A stretch of 64,000 nucleotides of DNA. It comes from UBA1724 sp051884615 (GTDB lineage: Bacteria > Verrucomicrobiota > Lentisphaeria > Oligosphaerales > Oligosphaeraceae). The position numbers and the translations under genes were made by a program. The stretch is taken from positions 1-64,000 of the forward strand of contig JBJEVT010000041.1 in the NCBI GenBank assembly GCA_051884615.1, given 5' to 3'. Below the pieces are notes generated by a model, which was not told the DNA's origin, ran no database searches, and worked only from the letters and a program-made list of their open reading frames with translations. Below, piece after piece: positions 53,830 through 62,400 of this stretch (within the stretch, counting starts at the first letter, position 1; each line of letters begins with the position of its first letter).

Positions 53830-53918
53830 AACACAGAGACCACAGAGGCGCCTGCCGCTTCAACACAGAGCACACGGAGGCGCCTGCGGCCCACCCCAGA
53901 GGACACAGAGGACGCCCC
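53830..53918. repeat. Three imperfect 31-32-nt direct repeats rich in CACAGAG
   Basis: Copies begin at 53830 (AACACAGAGACCACAGAGGC and on through GCCTGCCGC), 53862 (AACACAGAGCACACGGAGGC and on through GCCTGCGGC) and 53893 (a degenerate copy with CAGAGGACACAGAGGACGCC). The period is 32 then 31 nt, without unique spacers, so this is not a CRISPR. Each copy is itself built from CACAGAG/CACGGAG submotifs. Similar ACCACGGAG-type intergenic repeats are known from several environmental phyla, from memory. The function is unknown. Confidence 0.7.
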
Positions 53919-53952
53919 CAGGTCTATCTATAGGAAGTAATCCCTGGATTCC

Positions 53953-53986
53953 CTAGCCCATCTAGGGCATCTAGCCCATCTGGCCC
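53953..53986. repeat. 9-nt tandem repeat, consensus CTAGCCCAT
   Basis: CTAGCCCAT, CTAGGGCAT, CTAGCCCAT and a partial CTGGCCC follow each other without gaps. CTAG tetranucleotides, usually rare in bacterial genomes, occur three times here. It lies between the 31-nt repeats and the fadL promoter. Confidence 0.6.
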
Positions 53987-54131
53987 TTTGATTCTCCGGG
54001 GAAAAGAATATCCTGGCCGGGCAAGCCGCCTCCCGTTTCCCCCAGGCCATCGTTCTGGCGCCCCTGCGGGGGTTTTGTATTCCTCCTCATGCCCCCGCGC
54101 ACCCAGGGACGCCAGGGGGGCTTTGAAAAAA
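53987..54131. other. Intergenic segment upstream of fadL with a small hairpin
   Basis: This is part of the 463-nt gene-free gap between aroE and fadL. CCCC-TGC-GGGG at 54061-54071 is followed by GTTTTG and could be a weak terminator for the aroE transcript, though the stem is only four base pairs. No gene, tRNA or other RNA motif was recognised. Confidence 0.35.
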
Positions 54132-54221
54132 AATGCGACACATCCGCAAAAAATGTCTTGAAAGCGGAAAGACGGGGGCTATAGTAAGCCGTCGTAACAT
54201 TTTTCAGATTTGTGTCGCATT
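54132..54221. promoter_or_regulatory. 11-bp inverted repeat bracketing the fadL promoter
   Basis: AATGCGACACA at 54132-54142 and its exact reverse complement TGTGTCGCATT at 54211-54221 lie 68 nt apart. One arm is about 16 nt upstream of the -35 and the other about 20 nt downstream of the predicted start. This placement fits a repressor that loops across the promoter. The binding protein is unknown. Confidence 0.5.
54158..54185 (+). promoter_or_regulatory. Sigma-70-type promoter of fadL
   Basis: TTGAAA (54158-54163), a 16-nt spacer and TATAGT (54180-54185) form a good promoter. Transcription would start near 54192, giving a leader of about 70 nt that contains one arm of the inverted repeat. 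The leader has only a weak GGA before the ATG. Confidence 0.6.
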
Positions 54222-54262
54222 GATTTGTCCCTCCCCCAAAAGAAATCTGTAGCAACGGAATC

Positions 54263-55504
54263 ATGAGAAAGACTCTTCTTCTGACTGCCTCCCTGATGCT
54301 GGTTTTCACCGCCACGCACTGTCTTGCCGGCGGCTTCCAGCTCTATTCCGAAGGTTCGGCGGACATCCTGGGCCTGGCGGGCGCCGGCGTCGCCCGCGCC
54401 ACCAACTCCTCCGCCTGGTACAATCCCGCCACCACGGTGGACATTGACCGCATCACCCTGACGGCAGGCGGTTCCGCCCTGTTCCTGGGCAGCGAATACA
54501 AGACCAGCGCCCGGACGGACAAGATGGACGACCAGCCCCGGTTCATGGGCTACTTCTACGGCGTGATGCCCCTGGGCGACGACTATCGTCTGAACCTTTC
54601 CGTGAACGCCCCCTACGGCATGATCACCCAGTGGAAGAACACCAGCCAGCTGAACTCCCTGGCCACCTTCACCAGCCTGCGGGTCTGCTACATCACCCCC
54701 AGCCTCACCTGGAAGGTGAACGACAACCTGTCCGTGGCCGCCGGTCCCAACGTCGCCATCGGCGTCGCCCGTCTTGCCACCTACATCAACCTGCCCTACG
54801 GTCTGAAGTCCAACAAGAACTACATGAGCGCCGACGCCGTCGCCCTGGGCGGTTTCCTCTCCCTGTACTACAAGTTCAACGACGAGTGGGCGGTGGGCGC
54901 CAAGTATCAGAGCCGCATCCACATGCGTTTCGAGGGCGAGAACGAGTTCCGCTACAAGAGCTACATGGGCGGCCTCCTGAACTTCCAGGGCGCCGACGCC
55001 CACGCCAGCATCGACATGCCCGCCTACCTTGCCCTGGGTCTGCGGAACAACTCCATCGACCGCTGGACCTTCCTCTTCGACGCCACCTGGACCCAGTGGT
55101 CCAGCTACAAGGCCCTGGATCTCTGCTTCGACAAGTATCCCGGCACCGACCGCCCCGGCGTTGCCAAGAACCCCCGGAAGTGGCATGACGTGTGGACCTA
55201 TCACCTGGGCGCCGAATACCAGCTCACCGACCAGTGGGTCCTCCGCGCCGGTCTGGACTACGACAACAGCCCCGCCAACCGCCGCGCCATCTCCCCCGAG
55301 ATGCCCGATTCCGACAAGTGGCTCATGACGGTGGGCGCCGGATACCAGGGCGAGCACTGGGGCTTCGACGTCGCCTACGGCTACAGCCGCTTCGCCAAGA
55401 GCAAGCTGGGCACCCAGGTGGCCGCCAGCCATAACATCGCGGAGCGCGGCACCTTCAAGACCGACTGCCACATCGTCTCCACCAGCGTCACCTACAAGTT
55501 CTAA
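54263..55504 (+). CDS. FadL/OMPP1/TodX family outer-membrane transport protein
   Basis: A 413-residue outer-membrane beta-barrel that passes hydrophobic compounds such as long-chain fatty acids. The signal peptide is MRKTLLLTASLMLVFTATHC, cut before GGFQLYSEGS. The N-terminal hatch shows GLAGAGVARATNSSAWYNPA, the FadL signature including the NPA motif. SVNAPYGMITQW and later alternating strands (WTFLFDATWTQWSSY; WGFDVAYGYSRFAKS) follow. It ends with Phe (SVTYKF), the barrel sorting signal. It is a single-gene unit, with its own promoter before it and a strong terminator after it. Confidence 0.9.
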   Translation: MRKTLLLTASLMLVFTATHCLAGGFQLYSEGSADILGLAGAGVARATNSSAWYNPATTVDIDRITLTAGGSALFLGSEYKTSARTDKMDDQPRFMGYFYGVMPLGDDYRLNLSVNAPYGMITQWKNTSQLNSLATFTSLRVCYITPSLTWKVNDNLSVAAGPNVAIGVARLATYINLPYGLKSNKNYMSADAVALGGFLSLYYKFNDEWAVGAKYQSRIHMRFEGENEFRYKSYMGGLLNFQGADAHASIDMPAYLALGLRNNSIDRWTFLFDATWTQWSSYKALDLCFDKYPGTDRPGVAKNPRKWHDVWTYHLGAEYQLTDQWVLRAGLDYDNSPANRRAISPEMPDSDKWLMTVGAGYQGEHWGFDVAYGYSRFAKSKLGTQVAASHNIAERGTFKTDCHIVSTSVTYKF

Positions 55505-55567
55505 CCCCATTCCCACGAGACGGCGGCGCGGGACCCCCATCCCCGCCGCCGCCCATCGCCCCCCTTT

Positions 55568-55633
55568 GCGGGCGCGAGTTCTGACAGGGACTATCCCCCC
55601 CCCGCTCCCTGTCGTTCCCGCGCCCGCTTTTTT
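55568..55633 (+). terminator. Strong intrinsic terminator after fadL
   Basis: GCGGGCGCG (55568-55576) pairs with CGCGCCCGC (55619-55627), and a second perfect stem GACAGGGA (55583-55590) with TCCCTGTC (55606-55613) is nested inside. Six T follow (55628-55633). It isolates fadL from the bamA transcript. Confidence 0.88.
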
Positions 55634-55816
55634 GTCCCCGGGACCGGGGAGGGGCGCGACGGCCGCCCGCGTTTTCCGTGGTCCCGGTGTCTTGTAGGGA
55701 GTTAGGGGGATTCTTACCCTTTGGTCATGCCTGGGGCAAAGTGGCGAATACAGGGTAAAGTATCCCTGTTTTCCCTCCTCAAATTCTCCCTTCCCCACTA
55801 TTAGGAGCAAGATTTC
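55634..55816 (+). promoter_or_regulatory. Leader/promoter region of bamA
   Basis: This is the rest of the 312-nt gap before bamA. A 6-bp inverted repeat ACAGGG-TAAAGTAT-CCCTGT lies at 55750-55769, about 50 nt before the start, and could be an operator or RNA hairpin. A TTAGGAGCAAGATTTC ribosome-binding region immediately precedes the ATG. No -35/-10 pair is convincing. Sigma-E-like control is conceivable for bamA but no motif is recognised. Confidence 0.4.
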
Positions 55817-58201
55817 ATGAAGAAAGCACTTCTGGCGATTCTGGCCACCCTGCTCGTCCTGTGCCTCCAGGCCGCGGAGCGCGTCACCCGGATTCAAGTC
55901 GTGGACTTGAGCGGAACCGCCAACCAGGAAGCCCTGGAGCAGCTGGTCTACGCCACCATTGGCAGCAAGGTGGGCGAGCCCCTTTCCATGCCCCAGCTCT
56001 CCCAGGACGTGGCCGCCCTGCTGAAACTCCGGGGCATCGACGATGTCCAGACCAAGATTTCCGACCGGGAGGACGGCACCCTGCAGGTGGTCTTCCTCCT
56101 CAGCCTGCGGCAGAGGATATCCCGCGTGGAGGTGGAGGGCAACGCCTCCATCAAAGCCAAGACCCTGCTTGCCCATGCCCAGAGCAAGCCCGGCTCCCTG
56201 GTGGACGAGGTCGCCCAGGCCGCGGACCGCAAGCGGATTCTGGAGAAATACGAGAAGGCGGGCCGGTATGGCACCAGCGTGGGGCAGCGTCTGGCGGGGG
56301 ATCCCGAGAGACCCGGCGAAATGGTGCTGACGTTCGTGGTGGCGGAGGCTCCCCGGAGCAAGCTGAAGGGAACCGTCTTCGTGGGCAACGAGGCCGTGGA
56401 GGACGGGGAGCTGCGCGCCGCCCTGATGACCAAGCGCCCCTGGTGGAGATACATCTTCCGTCTGGGCAACTACTACAACCCCAACTACCGGAATCTGGAC
56501 ATCGAGCGCATCGTCTCCCTCTACGCCCAGCGCGGCTACCTGGACGCCCAGGTGGTGAAGGTGGAGGAGGAGTATCTGGACGAGGAGCGCGCCTGGGTGC
56601 AGGTCGTCTACCACATCCAGGAGGGTTCCCCCTATGTGCTGGGCGAGCGCACCTTCCAGGGCAACCAGCATTTCACCACGGAGGAATTGCTGGCGAAGGC
56701 CACCATGGCGTCCGGGGAGACCTATTCCTCCACCGCCGCCGCCCAGGATCTGGAGGCCATGAAGGGGCTCTACGAAGGGCTGGGCTATCTGGACCTCCGC
56801 TTCGTGCCCGAGCTGAAGAAGAACGCCGACACCCATGTGGTGGACGTGGCCTACCGCATCCAGGAGGGCGAGGTCAGCCGCATCGGGGAGATCGGCATCG
56901 TGGGCAACACCTACACCCGGGACCATGTGATCCGCCGGGAGCTGGCCATCTTCGAGGACGACCTGGCGGACAGCCGGAAGATCCAGCAGACCAAGAACCG
57001 CCTGGAGAACCTGGGATACTTCGAGAGCGTGGAGGTCCTGGCCAAACCCACCGAGAACCCCACCCGCCGCAACCTCTCCATCGAACTCAAGGAGAAACCC
57101 ACCGGCTCCATCTCCGTGGGCGCCGCCTTCTCCAGCGAAGACTCCGTCCTGGGCTTCCTGGAGCTCTCCGAGACCAACTTCAGCCTCTCCAAGCTCCTCC
57201 AGGGCGAGAAGCCCAAAGGGGACGGACAGCGGATGCGCGCCTACGTCGCCGTGGGCTCCGACACCACCAACGTGAGCATCTCCCTCACGGAACCCTCCCT
57301 CTTCGACGGCCCCTTCGACCTGACCAACGAACTCTTCCTCAACACCCGCTACGAAGACGAGTACGACGAACGACATGTGGGATACGCCATCTCCCTGGGA
57401 TGGCCCGTGGCCTTCCACATCCCCTTCTTCCCCGAACACACCGAATACTGGCGCCTCTCCACCGGCATCCGACTGGAGCACATCCGAATCTCCAACCTGG
57501 ACGACGAGGAGAAGTTCGACGAGAACGACGGGGACTATCCGGACAACGTCCGCTTCCCCAAGGGCAGAAACTACTCCATGCGCCGGGACGAGGGAGGGGA
57601 CTTCGCCAACCGCCTGGTCTTCTCCATGGTGCGGGACACCCGGAACCACTACGTCTTCCCCAACCGGGGCAGCCGGGTCATGCTGGACGCCGAATACGTC
57701 ACCCGCGCCCTGGGCAGCTACGCGGACTACCTGAAGTTCCACGCCGGCGTGGAATCCTACCATCCCTTCTACAAGGACATCTTCCTGCGCCTCTCCGCGG
57801 ACGCCCATGCGGCAGAGCATCTGGGCGGGGATGACATCAAGATCTTCGACCGGTATTTCGCCGGCGGCTACGGAACCCTCCGGGGCTTCAAGCGCCACGA
57901 CGTAAGCCCGGTGAACCGGAACGAGAACTCCATCGGCGGCCAGACCATGCTGGTGGGCACCGCGGAGCTCATCAAGCCCGTGAAGAACTTCATGTTCCTC
58001 AAGCTCTTCTGCGACGTGGGCAACGTGTGGTGGGATTCCTTCGACGCCGATCTGGGCGACCTGAACGCCTCCCTGGGCATCGGCGTCCAGTTCCGCCAGA
58101 TCCCCATCCGGCTGGACTACGGCTTCCCCGTCATGACCCAGGGCGACCACCTGGATGGCAGAAGCGGCCGCTTCCACTTCAGCATCGACTACTCCTTCTA
58201 G
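55817..58201 (+). CDS. bamA: Outer-membrane protein assembly factor BamA
   Basis: A 794-residue Omp85 protein that folds barrels into the outer membrane. The signal peptide is MKKALLAILATLLVLCLQA. About five POTRA domains occupy 20-430, each ending with a typical helix-strand (for example SLYAQRGYLDAQVVKVEEEY; NRLENLGYFESVEVLAKP). The barrel runs from about 440 to 794. The lid motif is GGYGTLRGFKRHDVSP near 690, containing the R-G-F of strand 6 loops. The last residue is Phe (FSIDYSF). Some barrel loops are Asp/Glu-rich (DDEEKFDENDGDYPDN). The start has an AGGAGC site. lptF follows, coupling protein and LPS assembly. Confidence 0.95.
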   Translation: MKKALLAILATLLVLCLQAAERVTRIQVVDLSGTANQEALEQLVYATIGSKVGEPLSMPQLSQDVAALLKLRGIDDVQTKISDREDGTLQVVFLLSLRQRISRVEVEGNASIKAKTLLAHAQSKPGSLVDEVAQAADRKRILEKYEKAGRYGTSVGQRLAGDPERPGEMVLTFVVAEAPRSKLKGTVFVGNEAVEDGELRAALMTKRPWWRYIFRLGNYYNPNYRNLDIERIVSLYAQRGYLDAQVVKVEEEYLDEERAWVQVVYHIQEGSPYVLGERTFQGNQHFTTEELLAKATMASGETYSSTAAAQDLEAMKGLYEGLGYLDLRFVPELKKNADTHVVDVAYRIQEGEVSRIGEIGIVGNTYTRDHVIRRELAIFEDDLADSRKIQQTKNRLENLGYFESVEVLAKPTENPTRRNLSIELKEKPTGSISVGAAFSSEDSVLGFLELSETNFSLSKLLQGEKPKGDGQRMRAYVAVGSDTTNVSISLTEPSLFDGPFDLTNELFLNTRYEDEYDERHVGYAISLGWPVAFHIPFFPEHTEYWRLSTGIRLEHIRISNLDDEEKFDENDGDYPDNVRFPKGRNYSMRRDEGGDFANRLVFSMVRDTRNHYVFPNRGSRVMLDAEYVTRALGSYADYLKFHAGVESYHPFYKDIFLRLSADAHAAEHLGGDDIKIFDRYFAGGYGTLRGFKRHDVSPVNRNENSIGGQTMLVGTAELIKPVKNFMFLKLFCDVGNVWWDSFDADLGDLNASLGIGVQFRQIPIRLDYGFPVMTQGDHLDGRSGRFHFSIDYSF

Positions 58202-58297
58202 CGGTCCCCGCCCATGCCGGCGCCCTTCCCTCCCCCGGAAGGGACGAGGGGGCGGGGCGAGACAACGCCCCGCTCCCTTTCCGCGCCCCCCTCCCCC

Positions 58298-59446
58298 ATG
58301 CGGATCATCAACGGCACCATCGCCAAGAATCTACTGGGCACCCTGCTCATGGCCCTGGGCATCCTGACCTTCGTCATGATGTCCGTCCACCTCTTCCGCA
58401 TCTTCGCCATGCTGGCCAACGGGCTCTCCCCGAGGGTCATGGGGAAGATTCTCCTCTGCCTTCTGCCGGACGTCCTCCGCTACGCCCTCCCCTTCTCCAT
58501 CCTGGTCTCTACGGTGCTGGTCTTCAGCCGGATGAGCGCGGACAACGAGCTGGTGGCCCTGAAAGCCTCCGGCGTCAGCCTGTGGCAGATCACCGCCCCG
58601 GGGCTGGCGCTGGCGCTGGTCCTGTGCGGCGCGGGGGTATGGCTGGGCATGGTGGCGGCTCCCGCCCTGCGCTACGAGGGGGAGCTGCTCAAATGGCAGA
58701 CCATGGGGGAGAGCTCCCTCGCCCTGCTGGAGCCGGGCGCCAGCACCTTTCTGGCGGGGCAGCAGGTCTCCGTGCGGATTGGCTCCAAGGACCCGGAGAG
58801 CGGCCTGCTGCGGGACGTGCATATCTACCAGCTGGGGAAGGGAGGGGAGTCCCTGCGCGCCATCACGGCGGAGGCGGCCCGCGTCCAGGTGCGTCCCGAG
58901 GAGCGGGATCTCCAGCTGACCCTGTACCGCTTCACCGTCGCCCAGCAGGAGCTTCCCGGCGGGGAGGCGGCGCCCCCCTCCGGGGAGGAGACCGCCGCCC
59001 CGGAAAGCAAGACCCCGGGGTTTCTGGCGGGGGAGACCTTGACCCTCCACCTGGAGTATGGCACCATCCAGGACAGGAAGTCCCTGGGGCGCAAGCTGAA
59101 GATGATGCCGGTGACCATGCTGTTCGGCGACCTTCTCTGGAACCGAAGCCAGGGCAATTCTGTCTCACGCCACTGGTATGAGTTCCACTATCGGCTCGCC
59201 CTGGCCTTCTCCCCCCTGGCCTTCCTGCTGCTGGGCATCCCCTTCGGCATCCGCAACCGCCGCAGCGAGACCTCCAGCGGCCTCCTGATCTGCCTGGGCA
59301 TGGCCCTGGCCTACTACGGGGTCATCCTCCTGTGCGACGCCCTGGTGCGCCATCCGGAACTCCACCCCGAGTTCCTCATCTGGGCGCCCAACCTCCTCTA
59401 TCAAATCGGCGGGCTGGCCGCCCTGGCAAGACTCTCCCGCCATTAA
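58298..59446 (+). CDS. lptF: LPS export permease LptF/LptG family
   Basis: A 382-residue inner-membrane permease of the Lpt ABC system that pulls LPS out of the membrane. The N-terminal helix region NGTIAKNLLGTLLMALGILT and further helices (RYALPFSILVSTVLVFSRM; WQITAPGLALALVLCGAG) are followed by a beta-jellyroll periplasmic domain (about 145-290). Three C-terminal helices follow (LAFSPLAFLLLGIPFGIRNR; LLICLGMALAYYGVILLCD). SRMSADNELVALKASGVSLW is the conserved coupling-helix block. The periplasmic domain has an Ala/Pro/Glu-rich insertion (GGEAAPPSGEETAAPES). I chose ATG 58298; the longer frame lies in the C-rich leader. Only one of the usual LptF/LptG pair is in the window. Confidence 0.88.
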   Translation: MRIINGTIAKNLLGTLLMALGILTFVMMSVHLFRIFAMLANGLSPRVMGKILLCLLPDVLRYALPFSILVSTVLVFSRMSADNELVALKASGVSLWQITAPGLALALVLCGAGVWLGMVAAPALRYEGELLKWQTMGESSLALLEPGASTFLAGQQVSVRIGSKDPESGLLRDVHIYQLGKGGESLRAITAEAARVQVRPEERDLQLTLYRFTVAQQELPGGEAAPPSGEETAAPESKTPGFLAGETLTLHLEYGTIQDRKSLGRKLKMMPVTMLFGDLLWNRSQGNSVSRHWYEFHYRLALAFSPLAFLLLGIPFGIRNRRSETSSGLLICLGMALAYYGVILLCDALVRHPELHPEFLIWAPNLLYQIGGLAALARLSRH

Positions 59447-59462
59447 GAAAAGACCTGATCCT

Positions 59463-62400
59463 ATGCGGAAATCCTATCGACTCCTTCTTCTTCTCGCCCT
59501 TGCCCTGTGGCTGCTCCCCCTCCTTCCCGCCATGACCTGGGAGGACTCGGACCAGGGATTCTTCGCCCCGGAGACCCTGGTCCGCCAGGGCGCCGCCGTC
59601 ACCCGGGAGAAATATCCCGACGCCGACCTGGTGAACCTGGACCGGCTCACCCGCATCCAATACCAGCCCGACGGCACCTTCCTCCAGGTGGACGACTCCG
59701 CGGTGAAGATCATGACCCTTGCCGGCGTGGAGCTCAAAAGAGTCCTCACCAGCTACTACAACGCCAGCTACGCCCGCGCCAAGATCTCCCTGGTCCAGAT
59801 CCTCCGGCCCGACGGCACCGTCATTCCCCTGGACCTGGAGTCCTGCACCCAGGAGCAGACCGAGGCGTCCCAGATGGGCTCCAACATCTTCGACCCCAGC
59901 CAGAGAATCATCCAGGTCACCGTCTCCTCCCTCCAGCCCGGCGACATCCTCCGGGCGGTCTTCGTGGACGAGACCCTGAAACCCCGGGTGCCCGACAGTT
60001 TCAGCGACGTCTTCCCCATGGAGAGCGACAGCCCCATCCTCCATGCCCAGGTGGAGGTGAAGGCGCCCAAGACCCTGCCCCTGCGCAGCATCGCCGTCAA
60101 GGACCCCCAGGGCGGCGGCCCCCTCTACAAGACCGCCGAGGAGGAGGAGAGCCTGGTCCACACCTGGGAGGTGCGGGACGTGCCCCAGTTCTTCCCCGAG
60201 CCCTCCATGCCTCCCGCCTACGCCGTCATCCAGCGGGTGCTGGTGAGCACCTTCCAGGACTGGGGGGAGGTCTCCCGGTGGTATGACCAGCTCTGCGAAC
60301 CCCACCTCGCCACCAACGACGCCCTGGTGGAAACCACCCGGTCCCTGCTCCAGGACTGCCAGGAGGACGAGGAGCGGATCCTGGCGCTCTTCCATTTCGT
60401 CTCCCAGCAGGTGCGCTACATGGGGCTCACCCTGGAGGACACCGCCCCGGGCTACGAGCCCCACGACGTGACCCTCACCTTCACCCAGCGGGCGGGCGTG
60501 TGCCGGGACAAGGCGGCCCTCCTGGTTGCCATGCTGCGCTGCGCCGGCTTCGAGGCCCATCCCGTCCTCATCCACGTGGGCTATCCCAAGGACGACGAGG
60601 TGCCCCAGCCCTTCTTCAACCACGCCGTGGTGGCCTGCCGGAAGGAGGCCGGGGAGCCCTGGCGGCTCATGGACCCCACCGCCAGCAACACCCGGGATCC
60701 CTTCCCCGCCTACCTCTCCGACAAGAGCTTCCTGGTGGCCACGCCCCAGGGCGATCCCCTGCGCCGCTCCCCCGTCCCCCCCAGCGACGAGAATCTGCTC
60801 CGCCTGGAGACCCGGGGCAAGCTCACCCCGGAGGGCGGGCTTTTGCTCCGCACCACCCTCCTCTTCCTGGGATTGCCGGACAACATGTACCGGAACTTCT
60901 TCCTGGAAATCACCCCGGAGGAGCGCCGTCTCTTCTTCCAGCGGCAGCTGGCGGCCGCCCTGCCCGGCGCCACCTTGAACCGCCTGGAAATCACCCCCCA
61001 GGATCTCCAGGACCTCTCCCAGCCCCTCCAGGCCGTCCTCTCCTACCAGGTCCCCGAGGCCCTGATCACCTCCCGCGGGGCGGACGGCGCCCCGGAGCGC
61101 GGGGAGGGGCGGAACGCCCTGCTGCAGCTTCCCCAGCTCTCCTCCCATTTCGGCATGCCCATGATGGTCTTCTCCCAGGCATCCCTGGACAAGCGCCGCT
61201 TCCCCCTGGAGGCGGACTGCACCAGCTCCATCTTCGAGGAGGTCCTCCTGGATCTGCCCATGAACCTGGAGCTGGTGGCGGCCCCCCGCTACTCCCGCTG
61301 GGAGGAGCAGGGATTCTCCATGAGCCGCAGCCTGGAGGCCCGCCAGGGCATCCTCCATTTCCAGGGGGCCTACGCCACCAACGCCATGCGTCTCTCCCCG
61401 GAGGAATACGGGAAGATGAAGACCGCCCTGGCCCAGAAGGAGGCCGACGACCGGAAGATGGCCATCTTCCGCTTCCAGGAGCAGGTCGAGGAAATCCAGG
61501 AGGACGAGGCCGAAATGGAGGCCCGGCCGGATCTGGACATCCTGGAGAGCCGCACCATCGTCCACCTTCTCTCCCCCGTCAGCTGGACCGTGGAGCAGAC
61601 CCGGAAATACCGGGTGGAGACCTACGCGGGCATCGAGAGCGCCGACGCCACCTTCCCCTTCAATCCCGCCTGGGAGGAGATCGAGGTCCTGGTCGCCAAG
61701 GTCACCAACGGCGAGGAAGTCCTGGAGACCCCGCCGGAGAACATCAACATCCTGGACGCCCCCTGGGTGGCCTCCGCGCCCCGCTACCCCGCCGAAAAGC
61801 TCCTGGTGCTGAATCTGCCCGGCGTCCAGGTGGGAAGCCTGGTGGAGCTGCAGATTCTTCGCACCTACCGCAACCGCCCCTTCTTCTCCTTCAGCGCCTG
61901 CCTCCGGGGCGCCGACCCCGTGCGCCAATGGTCCCTGGACATCCTCTCCCCCCGCTCCCTGGAGCCCCGGGTGGACTACCTGGCGCGGGGATGGATGGAT
62001 CTGCAGCAGGACACCCCCCAGCCCCTGCCCCTGGAACACCGCCGCTTCTCCCTGCCCGACGACATGGTGCGCCATAGCTTCCTCGCCCAGAACGTCCCCG
62101 CCATCCACCAGGAGCCCTCCCGTCCCCCCGCCTACGCCTATCTGCCCAGCGTGGTCTGCTCCTCCGGAGACTGGGAGCGCTACGCCACCGCCTTGCGGCG
62201 GACCGTGGAGACCCTGGGAGACGGCGGCGCCGCCATCCGGGAGGTGGTGGAGCCTTTCCAGTCCCTTCCCCCGGAGGAGAAGCTGGTCCAGGTGCGGGAG
62301 TGGGTGGAGAAGAACATCCGGGAGACCGACCCGGACTTCCATGCGCTGCCCCTGGCCTGCCTCTCCGCGCCGGAAATCACCGCGCGGGACGGCTACGGGA

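Noticed and set aside
53830..53918. Possible CRISPR array
   Set aside because: Only three degenerate copies, back to back without unique spacers, and no cas gene nearby.
53971..54315. A 114-codon minus-strand frame over the fadL promoter
   Set aside because: It overlaps the promoter, the inverted repeat and the fadL start; no ribosome-binding site or recognisable domain.
54179..58177. A 1332-codon minus-strand open frame opposite fadL and bamA
   Set aside because: It crosses the strong fadL terminator and two well-supported genes; low-complexity composition.
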